A stretch of DNA of 64,000 nucleotides from Streptococcus sp. Marseille-P6264 (lineage in GTDB: Bacteria; Bacillota; Bacilli; Lactobacillales; Streptococcaceae): contig NZ_CABPTO010000001.1 of assembly GCF_902460355.1 (NCBI RefSeq), forward strand, positions 124,001 through 188,000, given 5' to 3'. Below are positions 32,837 through 41,277 of this stretch, in pieces; the stretch's first letter is position 1; each line of letters starts with the position of its first letter. The position numbers and the translations under genes were made by a program. The notes under the pieces were generated by a model. The model was not told the DNA's origin. It did no database searches and was given only the letters and a program-made list of their open reading frames with translations.

Positions 32837-33151
32837 ATGAGCACATACGCAATCATTAAAACTGGCGGAAAACAAGTTAAAGTTGAAGTTGGTCAAGCTA
32901 TCTACGTTGAAAAATTGGATGTTGAAGCTGGTCAAGAAGTGACTTTTAACGAAGTTGTTCTTGTTGGTGGTGATAAAACTGTTGTCGGAACTCCACTTGT
33001 TTCTGGAGCTACTGTAGTTGGAACTGTTGAAAAACAAGGAAAACAAAAGAAAGTTGTTACTTTCAAGTACAAACCTAAAAAAGGTAGCCACCGCAAACAA
33101 GGTCACCGTCAACCTTACACTAAAGTTGTCATCAACGCAATCAACGCTTAA
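32837..33151 (+). CDS. rplU: 50S ribosomal protein L21
   Basis: A 104-residue L21: [19 protein letters not shown] at the start, [22 protein letters not shown] at the end, which binds 23S rRNA. Full length. AGGAGG 9 bases upstream. First gene of the L21-Prp-L27 operon. Confidence 0.98.
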   Translation: MSTYAIIKTGGKQVKVEVGQAIYVEKLDVEAGQEVTFNEVVLVGGDKTVVGTPLVSGATVVGTVEKQGKQKKVVTFKYKPKKGSHRKQGHRQPYTKVVINAINA

Positions 33152-33511
<360 letters not shown>

Positions 33512-33528
33512 CACGGAGGAAAAACACT

Positions 33529-33822
33529 ATGTTAAAAATGAATCTTGCAAGCTTGCAACTTTTCGCCCACAAAAAAGGTGGAGGTTCAACGTCAAACGGA
33601 CGTGATTCACAAGCAAAACGTCTTGGAGCTAAAGCAGCTGACGGACAAACTGTAACTGGAGGATCTATCCTTTACCGTCAACGCGGTACACACATCTACC
33701 CAGGTGTTAACGTTGGCCGCGGTGGAGACGATACATTATTCGCAAAAGTTGAAGGTGTAGTACGCTTTGAACGTAAAGGTCGCGATAAGAAACAAGTATC
33801 AGTTTACCCAATTGCGAAATAA
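33529..33822 (+). CDS. rpmA: 50S ribosomal protein L27 with Prp-cleaved N-terminal extension
   Basis: A 97-residue L27. The first residues read [13 protein letters not shown] followed by [13 protein letters not shown]; cleavage after the A would create the mature HKKGGG end that reaches the peptidyl-transferase centre. The start at 33529 is well spaced from GGAGG (33515-33519). Known from Staphylococcus: the extension must be removed for function. Terminator follows. Confidence 0.97.
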   Translation: MLKMNLASLQLFAHKKGGGSTSNGRDSQAKRLGAKAADGQTVTGGSILYRQRGTHIYPGVNVGRGGDDTLFAKVEGVVRFERKGRDKKQVSVYPIAK

Positions 33823-33834
33823 TTCATTATTGAT

Positions 33835-33868
33835 AAAAATCCCTGTCTCAAGATTGGGATTTTTATTT
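33835..33868 (+). terminator. rplU-prp-rpmA operon terminator
   Basis: AAAAATCCC (33835-33843) and GGGATTTTT (33856-33864) form a perfect 9-bp stem followed by ATTTTT. Confidence 0.9.
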
Positions 33869-33919
33869 TTGGAGAAAATGGAATCGTTTCCTTTTGTGAA
33901 ATCATTTTAAAAGAAATTG

Positions 33920-33949
33920 TTGCTACATGCAATGTTTTTTTTGTATAAT
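33920..33949 (+). promoter_or_regulatory. promoter of the NACHT gene
   Basis: TTGCTA (33920-33925), 18 bases, TATAAT (33944-33949) preceded by TTTG; 35 bases before the start codon. Confidence 0.65.
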
Positions 33950-33983
33950 AGAATTGTTATAAGGATATTCTAAGGAGGGCAAT

Positions 33984-35963
33984 ATGGGATTTCTGGGTTT
34001 AGCTATTTCAGCTTTGCTAAATAATACGTTGATCCAATTAAAAGATGAATTGGTGGACTTTGGTGTAGATAATTGGGAAAAATTTGAAACTGGATTTAAT
34101 AAAAGTTTCACCTCCTATTTTGAGGGTTCATTTAAAAGAGTGAAGAATGTTCCATTTGTCTTAAGCGGTACAAATAATATCGATTTGCTTTCTATTTTCC
34201 AGCCCACTTATTTAAAATCAGAAATAAGTCATGTGAGATGTTATACTGCTGATTTAGATAACATTTTAGAAAAATCTAATAATGCTTGGATTTATGGATA
34301 TGGTGGCATTGGTAAATCAACCATGCTGAAGTACTTTTTTCTTAAGGAGATTGAAAAAGCTACGAGTAATAATAATCAAAGAATTCCCATTTATATTGAA
34401 TTGAGGAAATATAATTTTGATTCGAAGAAAAGAAGGGAATTTTTAAATTTTATATATGAAGAAGCTAAAGTATTAGGGTTTGATTTAGAGTTTAAGTATT
34501 TTGAATATATGGCAAAAAAAGGGCGTTTTATTTTTCTTTTGGATGCTTTTGATGAAATAGCTTCAAATAATATGGAACAAGCGGCGACAGAGATAGAAGA
34601 ATTAGCCACTGAATATTCTAATAATCCAATCCTTGTGACTAGCCGAAAATTACCTTTTAACCATATAAATAATGCCTCTTTATTTCATCCCTATCAAACG
34701 AATGGTTTAAGTAAAAACGAAGCAATAGCATTAATAAAGCGCATCAGTAGATTGCCTGAATCAGAGCCAAGAGAAGAGGTGTTTGAACGATTTATCAAGA
34801 GTTTGGAAGAACAGTTATATGATGAATATCAATCATTTGCAGAAAATCCTATATTGCTTTTCTTGATGTTACAAATGTTTCAAAGAAATGCAAATTTTCC
34901 GACTGAGAAAGCTACTTTTATCAAAAATTCTTATCGACTGCTCTATAAAGAACATGATCATTCAAAATTAGTTGCTATGAAAAGACAATTTAAAACCGAC
35001 TTATCTGAGTCTACTATGTTGCGAGTGATTTCTTATCTTTGTTTTCTCACTTACTTTGAAAATAATGGAGAGAAATTAGAGTTTACAGAAAGTGAAATTC
35101 TTTCTTTGCTAGATAGGGTATTAAATCATGAAGATTCATCTTCAACAAGAGCAGAAGATTTGCTTGCTGATTTGATAACTTGTTTATGTATCATACATAA
35201 AGAGGGGCAATCTTACTATTTTGTTCATAATATTTTCCAAGAATTTTACGCTGCCAACTATTTATATGATTTGGATAATGAAGTTCAGGAACAATTTTTT
35301 AAAAATAATTTTCTTGAAATAAATATGAATGTGTGGTTGATTGATACCACTATAGAATATTATGCTGAGTTGGATAAAGAATTTAATAAGAAAAAGTTAA
35401 GCTACAATATCTTCCTGCCAGTTTCAGAAGAATTTAAATCTAGAAATAAAGGAAGAGGCTTTCTTGAATTGGATACGATTTCGTACAGAGTGATACTATT
35501 TCCTAAAGGTGAGGGGGACATTATTTTCTTTGATTTCGGTTCTTATTTTTTATATTATTTAATGGAATTTGCTGAAAAAATTTATTTAGTAGAGCAATAT
35601 AAAAAACTGCCTTTGCCTGTAAAATTTCCCAAAATTAAAGAAAAAGATATTTTTTATATTTTCAAATATCATGATAATTTAACGGATGAAGAGAATTTTC
35701 AACTGCGTGTTAAAATTCATAATGAACTCCAAAACGTAAAACTAACAAGTGAAGCAATGGAACTTATGGAAAAGTATAAGCTAGACTTGATTAATTTCTC
35801 TATTGACTATAGTACGATTCGTAAAGACGCTGCATGGTATGAAGTCTTCAAAAATAGTAGCGCATATGAGCGCTTAAAGGCTATTGACGACTGGGTAAAC
35901 AAGACAAGACTCGAAAAAGAAGCGGACAAAAGGAAAATTCCAATTTTGAATTTTAAAAAATAA
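33984..35963 (+). CDS. NACHT-domain NTPase, probable stand-alone anti-phage protein
   Basis: A 659-residue STAND-class protein. A short N-terminal helical region (1-90) is followed by the NACHT module: P-loop GYGGIGKST (105-113), a Walker B of NACHT type FIFLLDAFDEI (182-192, with the extra acidic residue), a sensor-like PILVTSRK near 214-221, the LSKNEAIALIKRI arm, and a winged-helix-like region ending DLITCLCIIHKEGQSYYFVHNIFQEFYAANYL near 400-430. The C-terminal 220 residues show no LRR, TPR or recognised nuclease. Bacterial NACHT (bNACHT) proteins defend against DNA and RNA phages, often from single-gene loci like this one. Own promoter and a terminator-like hairpin after the stop. AAGGAGGGC precedes the ATG. 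Low GC compared with neighbours suggests acquisition. Confidence 0.8.
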   Translation: MGFLGLAISALLNNTLIQLKDELVDFGVDNWEKFETGFNKSFTSYFEGSFKRVKNVPFVLSGTNNIDLLSIFQPTYLKSEISHVRCYTADLDNILEKSNNAWIYGYGGIGKSTMLKYFFLKEIEKATSNNNQRIPIYIELRKYNFDSKKRREFLNFIYEEAKVLGFDLEFKYFEYMAKKGRFIFLLDAFDEIASNNMEQAATEIEELATEYSNNPILVTSRKLPFNHINNASLFHPYQTNGLSKNEAIALIKRISRLPESEPREEVFERFIKSLEEQLYDEYQSFAENPILLFLMLQMFQRNANFPTEKATFIKNSYRLLYKEHDHSKLVAMKRQFKTDLSESTMLRVISYLCFLTYFENNGEKLEFTESEILSLLDRVLNHEDSSSTRAEDLLADLITCLCIIHKEGQSYYFVHNIFQEFYAANYLYDLDNEVQEQFFKNNFLEINMNVWLIDTTIEYYAELDKEFNKKKLSYNIFLPVSEEFKSRNKGRGFLELDTISYRVILFPKGEGDIIFFDFGSYFLYYLMEFAEKIYLVEQYKKLPLPVKFPKIKEKDIFYIFKYHDNLTDEENFQLRVKIHNELQNVKLTSEAMELMEKYKLDLINFSIDYSTIRKDAAWYEVFKNSSAYERLKAIDDWVNKTRLEKEADKRKIPILNFKK

Positions 35964-35991
35964 ATCGGCAATATCTGCTGATTTATTTAGT
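35962..35991 (+). terminator. terminator of the NACHT gene
   Basis: AAATCGGCA and TGCTGATTT pair around ATATC immediately after the stop codon, followed by ATTTAGTTTT. Confidence 0.6.
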
Positions 35992-36006
35992 TTTGAAATC
36001 GTTTCC

Positions 36007-36035
36007 TTGACATTTTCTCTTCTTAGTGTTTTAAT
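36007..36035 (+). promoter_or_regulatory. promoter of the persulfide module
   Basis: TTGACA (36007-36012), 17 bases, TTTAAT (36030-36035), 32 bases before the first rhodanese gene. Confidence 0.75.
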
Positions 36036-36053
36036 ATACCCTATAGGGGTATA
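36035..36053. promoter_or_regulatory. CstR/CsoR-type operator
   Basis: TATACCCTATAGGGGTATA is a near-perfect palindrome (TATACCC/GGGTATA around the centre, one extra G) directly overlapping the -10 end and transcription start. It has the form of operators bound by CsoR/CstR repressors (TACCC...GGGTA). The likely repressor is encoded at 38533-38787 on the other strand. Confidence 0.8.
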
Positions 36054-36066
36054 AAGGAGAAAAAAT

Positions 36067-36372
36067 ATGTTTCATTTTTTTACAAAAATAGATAGTATTT
36101 CAACGGATGAGTTGGAGAAGCGATTGAAGTCCAATATCCAATTAATTGATGTACGGATGCCATCCGAATTTCGTAGAGGACATATCAAAGAGGCCCAGAA
36201 TGTTCCTTTGAGCCAAATTGGTCAATTTGCTCCATCTAATAAGGAGACAATTTACGTCATCTGCCATTCAGGCATGCGAAGCAAGATGGCAGCGAAAAAG
36301 CTGAAGAAAAAGGGCTATGATGTTGTCAATGTCCGCGGTGGTATGAGCGCTTGGACAGGGAAAACCATTTAA
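36067..36372 (+). CDS. rhodanese-like sulfurtransferase
   Basis: A 101-residue single-domain rhodanese with active-site loop CHSGMRS (Cys near 81) after a DVRMPSEFRRGHI signature. It would move persulfide sulfur in the cytoplasm. No clear signal peptide: the N-terminal FHFF is short. It is the first gene of a three-gene operon with the CoA-disulfide reductase-like fusion and a second rhodanese. GGAG precedes the ATG at 9 bases. Confidence 0.9.
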   Translation: MFHFFTKIDSISTDELEKRLKSNIQLIDVRMPSEFRRGHIKEAQNVPLSQIGQFAPSNKETIYVICHSGMRSKMAAKKLKKKGYDVVNVRGGMSAWTGKTI

Positions 36373-36388
36373 GTAGAAAGGAACAACA

Positions 36389-38041
36389 ATGAAAATTATT
36401 ATCATTGGTGGAGTTGCAGGCGGTATGTCTGCGGCAACACGTTTAAGACGGCTGGTGGAAGATGCTGAAATTGTAATTTTTGAAAAAGGTCCTTTTGTAT
36501 CTTTTGCGAACTGCGGCCTTCCTTATTATATTTCTGGTGAAATTGCTGAGCGAGACTCTCTTTTGGTTCAAAAACCTGAAAGTCTCAAGGCACGCTTCAA
36601 TTTGGATGTACGTCCTTTTCATGAGGTGGTGAAGATTTCGCCTGAGGAGCACACTGTGACGGTGGCTCATGATGGTTCAGAGTTCACAGAGCAGTATGAC
36701 AAGCTGATTCTTTCACCTGGGGCGAAGCCTTTTATTCCTAAGATTGAAGGACTTTCAGAAGCAATTAATGTATTCACTTTGCGCAATGTTCCAGACTTGG
36801 ATCAGATCATGTTAGCCTTGGATGAAGAGCCTCAAGAGGCTGTTGTCATCGGTGCTGGATTTATCGGTCTGGAAACGGCTGAAAATCTGCGCAAGCGTGG
36901 CTTGAATGTGACAATCGTAGAAAAAGCGCCGCATGTTTTGCCACCACTGGATGAGGAAATGGCAGCTTTTGTCCAAGCGGAATTAGTTGATAAGGGAGTG
37001 AAAGTCATCACTTCCCAGTCAGCTACTCGCTTCGAAGAAAATGGTAAAGCGATTGTCTTGGAAAATGGACAAAAATTGGCTTCAGATGTAACCATTCTCT
37101 CTGTCGGGGTCCAGCCTGAAAATAGCTTGGCTAAGGCAGCAGGCATTGAGACGGGTCTTCGTGGGGGCATCTTAGTTGATGAGCATTATGAAACGAGCCA
37201 GAAAGATATTTTTGCAGTCGGGGACGCCATCCTTGTCAAGCAGGAAATTACTGGCGATGATGCCTTGATTGCTCTAGCTTCGCCTGCTAATCGACAAGGA
37301 CGTCAGGTGGCAGATGTGATTGCTGGCTTGGAGCGGAAGAATAAGGGAAGCATTGGCACGGCTATTGTGCGTGTCTTTGACATGACAGCGGCTTTAACAG
37401 GTCTGAACGAGCGTTTCCTTCAGCAAAATCATTTGCCTTACCAAGTGATTCATGTCAGCGGTAAGGATCATGCGGGCTACTATCCAGGTGCGACTGACTT
37501 GACCTTGAAATTGCTCTTTGAGCCAAAAACTGGAAAAATCTATGGTGCTCAAGGTGTTGGTAAAAAAGGCGTTGACAAGCGGATTGATATCTTGGCGACG
37601 GCTATCAAGGGCAATCTAATGATTTTTGATTTGCCAGAGCTGGAGTTTACCTATGCACCACCTTTTGGCTCAGCTAAGGATCCAGTCAATATGCTGGGCT
37701 ATGCAGCTATGAATTTAGTAGAAGGCTTGAGTGAAAATATCCAATGGCACCAGCTGGAAGACGAGTTAGCACGCGGGAAAGTCTTTTTAGATGTCCGGAC
37801 ACTTAATGAGTTTAAGAAAGGATGCCTGAAGGCGGACAAGACAGTCCATATTCCTCTAAATGAACTCAGAGAACGTTTGAATGAGCTGGATAAGGAAGCA
37901 GAATATATCGTAAGCTGTCACAGCGGTCTGCGCAGCTATATTGCCGAGCGAATCTTAAAACAAGCAGGCTTTGCAGTGAAAAATCTAGACGGAGCCTATG
38001 CTTTATACAAAATGGTAAAACCAGAAGGAGTAGAAAAATGA
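36389..38041 (+). CDS. CoA-disulfide/CoA-persulfide reductase fused to rhodanese
   Basis: A 550-residue FAD- and NAD(P)H-dependent reductase with an added rhodanese domain. Visible: FAD-binding GGVAGGMSAATRLRR (about 7-21), the active Cys of the family in SFANCGLPYYISG (Cys near 43), NAD-binding VIGAGFIGLETAENL (about 152-166), FAVGDAI (about 273-279), and the C-terminal rhodanese (about 455-550) with DVRTLNEFKKG and CHSGLRS. Fusions of this type (CoADR-Rhd/Npsr/CoAPR) reduce CoA persulfide and polysulfide. It overlaps the following rhodanese gene by 4 bases (ATGA). Confidence 0.93.
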   Translation: MKIIIIGGVAGGMSAATRLRRLVEDAEIVIFEKGPFVSFANCGLPYYISGEIAERDSLLVQKPESLKARFNLDVRPFHEVVKISPEEHTVTVAHDGSEFTEQYDKLILSPGAKPFIPKIEGLSEAINVFTLRNVPDLDQIMLALDEEPQEAVVIGAGFIGLETAENLRKRGLNVTIVEKAPHVLPPLDEEMAAFVQAELVDKGVKVITSQSATRFEENGKAIVLENGQKLASDVTILSVGVQPENSLAKAAGIETGLRGGILVDEHYETSQKDIFAVGDAILVKQEITGDDALIALASPANRQGRQVADVIAGLERKNKGSIGTAIVRVFDMTAALTGLNERFLQQNHLPYQVIHVSGKDHAGYYPGATDLTLKLLFEPKTGKIYGAQGVGKKGVDKRIDILATAIKGNLMIFDLPELEFTYAPPFGSAKDPVNMLGYAAMNLVEGLSENIQWHQLEDELARGKVFLDVRTLNEFKKGCLKADKTVHIPLNELRERLNELDKEAEYIVSCHSGLRSYIAERILKQAGFAVKNLDGAYALYKMVKPEGVEK

Positions 38042-38331
38042 AAACTATATCAGCAGCTGACTTAGAAAAGCAGTATCAATCTGAAAAATTGGCTATCGTA
38101 GATGTGCGCGAAAGGCATGAATTTCAATCGGGTCATATCCCAAATGCTGGAAATCTTCCGCTCAGTGAGTTGGAAACTGGCTATAAAAAGCTGGATCCTG
38201 ACTACAAATACTATGTCATTTGCCAAGGTGGAGCGCGTTCAGCGACTGCTTGCCAGTTTCTTGCCATGCAGGGCTTTGATGTGACCAACGTATCAGGTGG
38301 CATGAACGCTTGGTCTGGAGAGACGGAATAA
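38038..38331 (+). CDS. rhodanese-like sulfurtransferase
   Basis: A 97-residue rhodanese with active-site loop CQGGARS and the DVRERHEFQSGHI signature. It overlaps the fusion gene by 4 bases, implying translational coupling. The loop differs from the other two rhodanese loops of the operon (CHSGMRS, CHSGLRS), suggesting a different sulfur acceptor or donor. Confidence 0.9.
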   Translation: MKTISAADLEKQYQSEKLAIVDVRERHEFQSGHIPNAGNLPLSELETGYKKLDPDYKYYVICQGGARSATACQFLAMQGFDVTNVSGGMNAWSGETE

Positions 38332-38338
38332 AGGATAA

Positions 38339-38522
38339 AAAGAGAATGGGACAGAAATCGGTAATTCGTTAGAATTCGATTTCGTCGTCCCACCTCCGAA
38401 CAGTTGAGTAGGGCTGTAAAAGCTGATGAAATCAGCCTAGTAGAGTCCATTCAACCACTGCGTCTTGCTCGACAATCCAAAGACAATTGAGAGGCTAGGA
38501 CTTTTGTCCCAGCCTCTTTTTT
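38339..38522. repeat. 184-bp structured intergenic repeat, copy 1 (inverted relative to copy 2)
   Basis: Reverse-complement relative of 54995-55178 with about 94% identity by eye. Ends carry inverted AAAGAG..TGGGACA sequences. Internal elements include a long stem built of GGGAC..CGAAATCG..CGATTTC..GTCCC and a GCTGATGAAATCAGC hairpin. It lies between the convergent persulfide operon and the CstR-like gene and can serve as a terminator for both. MITE-like, no coding capacity. Confidence 0.9.
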
Positions 38523-38532
38523 CCTGTTCTTC

Positions 38533-38787
38533 TTATTTTCGGTTTACCAGAAAATGAATAGCTTTCTCTATTCTTTCCCTTTGTTTTTTCGGATCATCAG
38601 ATGGATTTTCTAGGCAATCCGTTAAATTCTCAGTAATAACCATCTCAATCACACGATCAACGCTGGAGCGGACGGCAAATAACTGTGTGAGAATATCTGA
38701 ACATTCCCTGTCCTCTTCAATCATTTTTTGAATGCCTCTCAACTGACCTTCAGAGCGCTTGAGGCGAGTAATATAATTAGTATTCAC
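38533..38787 (-). CDS. cstR: CstR-like persulfide-sensing repressor (CsoR/RcnR family)
   Basis: An 84-residue DUF156 protein: LKRSEGQLRGIQKMIEEDRECSDILTQL is the helical core. Two Cys (29 and 58) are spaced exactly as in S. aureus CstR (31 and 60), while the copper-ligand His four residues before the second Cys is Asn here, so it should sense persulfides rather than Cu(I). Start codon is GTG with GAGGA 6 bases upstream. It is convergent with the persulfide operon, whose promoter carries the matching operator. Confidence 0.85.
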   Translation of the reverse strand: MNTNYITRLKRSEGQLRGIQKMIEEDRECSDILTQLFAVRSSVDRVIEMVITENLTDCLENPSDDPKKQRERIEKAIHFLVNRK

Positions 38788-38804
38788 GGTGATTTCCTCG
38801 TTTG

Positions 38805-38855
38805 TTTACATTGAGTTTATTATATGCTTAATCTGTATATTTGTCAATTGGATTG
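38805..38855 (-). promoter_or_regulatory. promoter of the CstR-like gene
   Basis: On the minus strand TTGACA, 17 bases, TATAAT are visible between about 38820 and 38850, about 30 bases before the GTG start. No palindrome like that at 36035 is seen here. Confidence 0.75.
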
Positions 38856-38905
38856 GTTGGAGGCAGTTTTCAGAAATTTTCCATAATGACTCTCTGATTC
38901 TTCTA

Positions 38906-38934
38906 TTTACTTTTCATCATAATTTTGGTATAAT
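38906..38934 (+). promoter_or_regulatory. promoter of the peptide-binding lipoprotein gene
   Basis: TTTACT (38906-38911), 17 bases, TATAAT (38929-38934) with TGG before the -10. A 120-base leader follows, with an ATGTTA..TGTAACAT hairpin near 38940-38958. Confidence 0.65.
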
Positions 38935-39056
38935 AGTTTATGTTATAAAATGTAACATAGAAATTGGACTAAGATTAATATTGGATCAAATAAAGGAATG
39001 GCTTTATTTTTACTTCTCTTATTCTTAGGCTTCTCTCGATTTTTGGAGGTGTATTT

Positions 39057-41021
39057 ATGAAAGTATCAAAAATGCTTTTAGCTACTGGAGTGGTACTTAG
39101 TGCAGGCGTGTTCTTGTCGGCTTGTGGCAAATCCTCATCTGGTACATCAACGTATTCTTATGTTTATGCCAGCGATCCTGATAGTTTGAACTATCTGACA
39201 GCCAACCGTGCTACCACGTCAGACGTTATTACAAACCTTGTTGACGGTCTTTTAGAAAATGACGAATATGGAAATTTAGTTCCCTCTCTTGCAGAATCAT
39301 GGACAGTTTCTCAAGATGGCCTAACCTATACATATAAGCTCCGTAAGGACGCTAAGTGGTTCAATGTTGAAGGTGAAGAAATTGCAAATGTTAAAGCTCA
39401 GGACTTTGTGACAGGTCTTAAGTATGCGGCTGATAATAAGTCTGAGGCGCTTTACCTGATTCAAGAATCGATTAGTGGCCTGGATGCCTATGTCAAAGGT
39501 GATGAAAAAGACTTCTCAAAAGTTGGAGTGAAGGCGGTAGATGATTATACTGTTCAATACACGCTGACACGCTCAGAGCCTTATTGGAACTCTAAAACTA
39601 CGAATAATATCTTGTTCCCTGTCAATGAAGAATTTTTGAAGTCTAAAGGAAAAGATTTTGGTTCTGTTGATCCATCAAGTATTCTTTACAACGGTCCTTT
39701 CCTTTTGAAATCTTTGACTTCTAAATCGTCTATGGAATTCGTTAAGAATCCAAATTATTACGATAAAGACAAGGTCAGTCTAGAACATGTCAAATTAACC
39801 TACTATGATGGGTCAGACCAAGAATCTTTAATTCGCAACTTCAGTGATGGTGCTTATAGTGGTGCACGTCTCTATCCGAATACTTCAGGATACGCGGCAG
39901 TTAAAAAGAAATATGCGGACAATATCCTTTATAGCCCACAGGATGCGACCTCATATTACTTTAATTTCAACTTCAACCGTCAATCTTACAATCACACTTC
40001 CAAAACAAGTGATGCTCAAAAGAATGCAACAAAAGAAGCGGTTTTAAATAAAGACTTCCGTCAGGCCGTCAATTTTGCCCTTGACCGTACTTCTTATGGT
40101 GCGCAAAGTAATGGTAAAGATGGAGCTACCAAGCAGTTGAGAAATACGCTTGTCCCTCCAACATTTGTTCAAATTGGCGATCAAACATTTGGCCAAGTCG
40201 TTGCCTCTAAATTAGTGAATTATGGTACAGAATGGGCTAATATCGACCTGACAGATGCTCAAGATGCTTATTATAATCCAGAAAAAGCCAAAGCAAGATT
40301 TGCTAAAGCTAAGGAAGCTTTAGAGTCTAAGGGAGTTCAATTCCCAATTCATTTAGACCTTCCTGTAGACCAGGCTGACAAGGTGAGTATCCAATGGGCA
40401 AGTTCAGTAAAACAATCAATTGAATCAACCTTGGGTGCAGAAAATGTAGTGATTGACCTGCAGAAGATTAGTGTGGATGATTTGAACAACATCACCTATT
40501 TTGCAAATACTGCAGCTCAAAAAGACTATGACTTCTATACAGGAGGCTGGTCAGCTGACTATCAAGACCCATCTACCTACTTAGATACTCTAAATGTAAA
40601 TAATGGCGCTAGCTTGCAAAACTTTGGTTTTGAGCCAGGCCAAGATATGGAGAAGATGAAAGAGCTGGGCTTGGACACTTATACTAAGATGTTGGAAGAG
40701 GCAAATGCTGAAACAACAGATGTTAAAGTTCGCTATGAAAAATATGCGGATGCACAAGCTTGGTTGCTGGATAGTGGGATTATCATGCCGACCATTTCAG
40801 GAGGCGGTAGTCCTTCTGTAAGTAAGTCCAAACCTTTCAGTCGTGCCTATTCACTCGTTGGAATCAAGGGATCTGGCTTCAACTTTAAATATACAAAACT
40901 CAGAAGTGAAATTGTAACGACCAAAGAATATGAAGAAGCTAAGAAGAAATGGCAAGAAAAAACGTTAGAATCTAACAAAAAAGCCCAAGAAGAGCTAGCA
41001 GATCATATTGAAAAGAAATAA
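39057..41021 (+). CDS. oligopeptide ABC transporter substrate-binding lipoprotein (AmiA/HppA type)
   Basis: A 654-residue lipoprotein: signal peptide with lipobox LSAC (Cys 23), then a solute-binding protein family 5 domain (YVYASDPDSLNYL near 35, LVPSLAESWTVSQDGLTYTYKLR near 77, RQAVNFALDRTSYG near 338). It resembles AmiA/AliA/AliB and the Hpp proteins of S. gordonii that deliver peptides, including signalling peptides, to the Ami permease. No permease or ATPase genes adjoin it, as is common for these orphan binding proteins. GGAGG 8 bases before the ATG. Confidence 0.93.
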   Translation: MKVSKMLLATGVVLSAGVFLSACGKSSSGTSTYSYVYASDPDSLNYLTANRATTSDVITNLVDGLLENDEYGNLVPSLAESWTVSQDGLTYTYKLRKDAKWFNVEGEEIANVKAQDFVTGLKYAADNKSEALYLIQESISGLDAYVKGDEKDFSKVGVKAVDDYTVQYTLTRSEPYWNSKTTNNILFPVNEEFLKSKGKDFGSVDPSSILYNGPFLLKSLTSKSSMEFVKNPNYYDKDKVSLEHVKLTYYDGSDQESLIRNFSDGAYSGARLYPNTSGYAAVKKKYADNILYSPQDATSYYFNFNFNRQSYNHTSKTSDAQKNATKEAVLNKDFRQAVNFALDRTSYGAQSNGKDGATKQLRNTLVPPTFVQIGDQTFGQVVASKLVNYGTEWANIDLTDAQDAYYNPEKAKARFAKAKEALESKGVQFPIHLDLPVDQADKVSIQWASSVKQSIESTLGAENVVIDLQKISVDDLNNITYFANTAAQKDYDFYTGGWSADYQDPSTYLDTLNVNNGASLQNFGFEPGQDMEKMKELGLDTYTKMLEEANAETTDVKVRYEKYADAQAWLLDSGIIMPTISGGGSPSVSKSKPFSRAYSLVGIKGSGFNFKYTKLRSEIVTTKEYEEAKKKWQEKTLESNKKAQEELADHIEKK

Positions 41022-41027
41022 GAGATT

Positions 41028-41061
41028 AAAAGATTAACTTTCTTTGAGAGTTAATCTTTTT
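41028..41061 (+). terminator. lipoprotein gene terminator
   Basis: AAAAGATTAACT (41028-41039) pairs perfectly with AGTTAATCTTTT (41049-41060), followed by T. Confidence 0.9.
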
Positions 41062-41128
41062 GATTTGATCTACATTAAGAATTTTATAAAAGGAGCCATT
41101 TAGGCTTGTTTTTTTGTGAAAAATTAGT

Positions 41129-41134
41129 TATAAT
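41129..41134 (+). promoter_or_regulatory. -10 of tRNA-Arg promoter
   Basis: TATAAT lies 10 bases before the tRNA 5' end with TTGTTT about 17 bases upstream. Confidence 0.55.
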
Positions 41135-41144
41135 AAATAAGTTG

Positions 41145-41216
41145 CCACCCTTAGTGTAATGGATATCACGTAAGATTCCGGTTCTTGAGATGGGAGTTCG
41201 ATTCTCTCAGGGTGGA
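41145..41216 (+). tRNA. tRNA-Arg (anticodon CCG)
   Basis: A 72-base cloverleaf: acceptor CCACCCT with AGGGTGG, T8-A9, D arm with GGAT loop, anticodon stem TAAGA/TCTTG around loop TTCCGGT (anticodon CCG), and T arm with GTTCGATTC. CCA is not encoded; the discriminator base is A. Confidence 0.93.
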
Positions 41217-41277
41217 TGACTGAAGCTTGGACTCGTGAGAGTCCTTTTTTGTTGTCTAAGAGAGGAGATAGATTGCC

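Noticed and set aside
38789-39028. 79-codon frame between the CstR-like gene and the lipoprotein
   Set aside because: It covers two clear promoters and has no ribosome-binding site.
38998-39060. 20-residue hydrophobic leader peptide ending at the lipoprotein start
   Set aside because: The AAAGGA abuts the ATG with no spacing, and composition may be chance in a T-rich leader.
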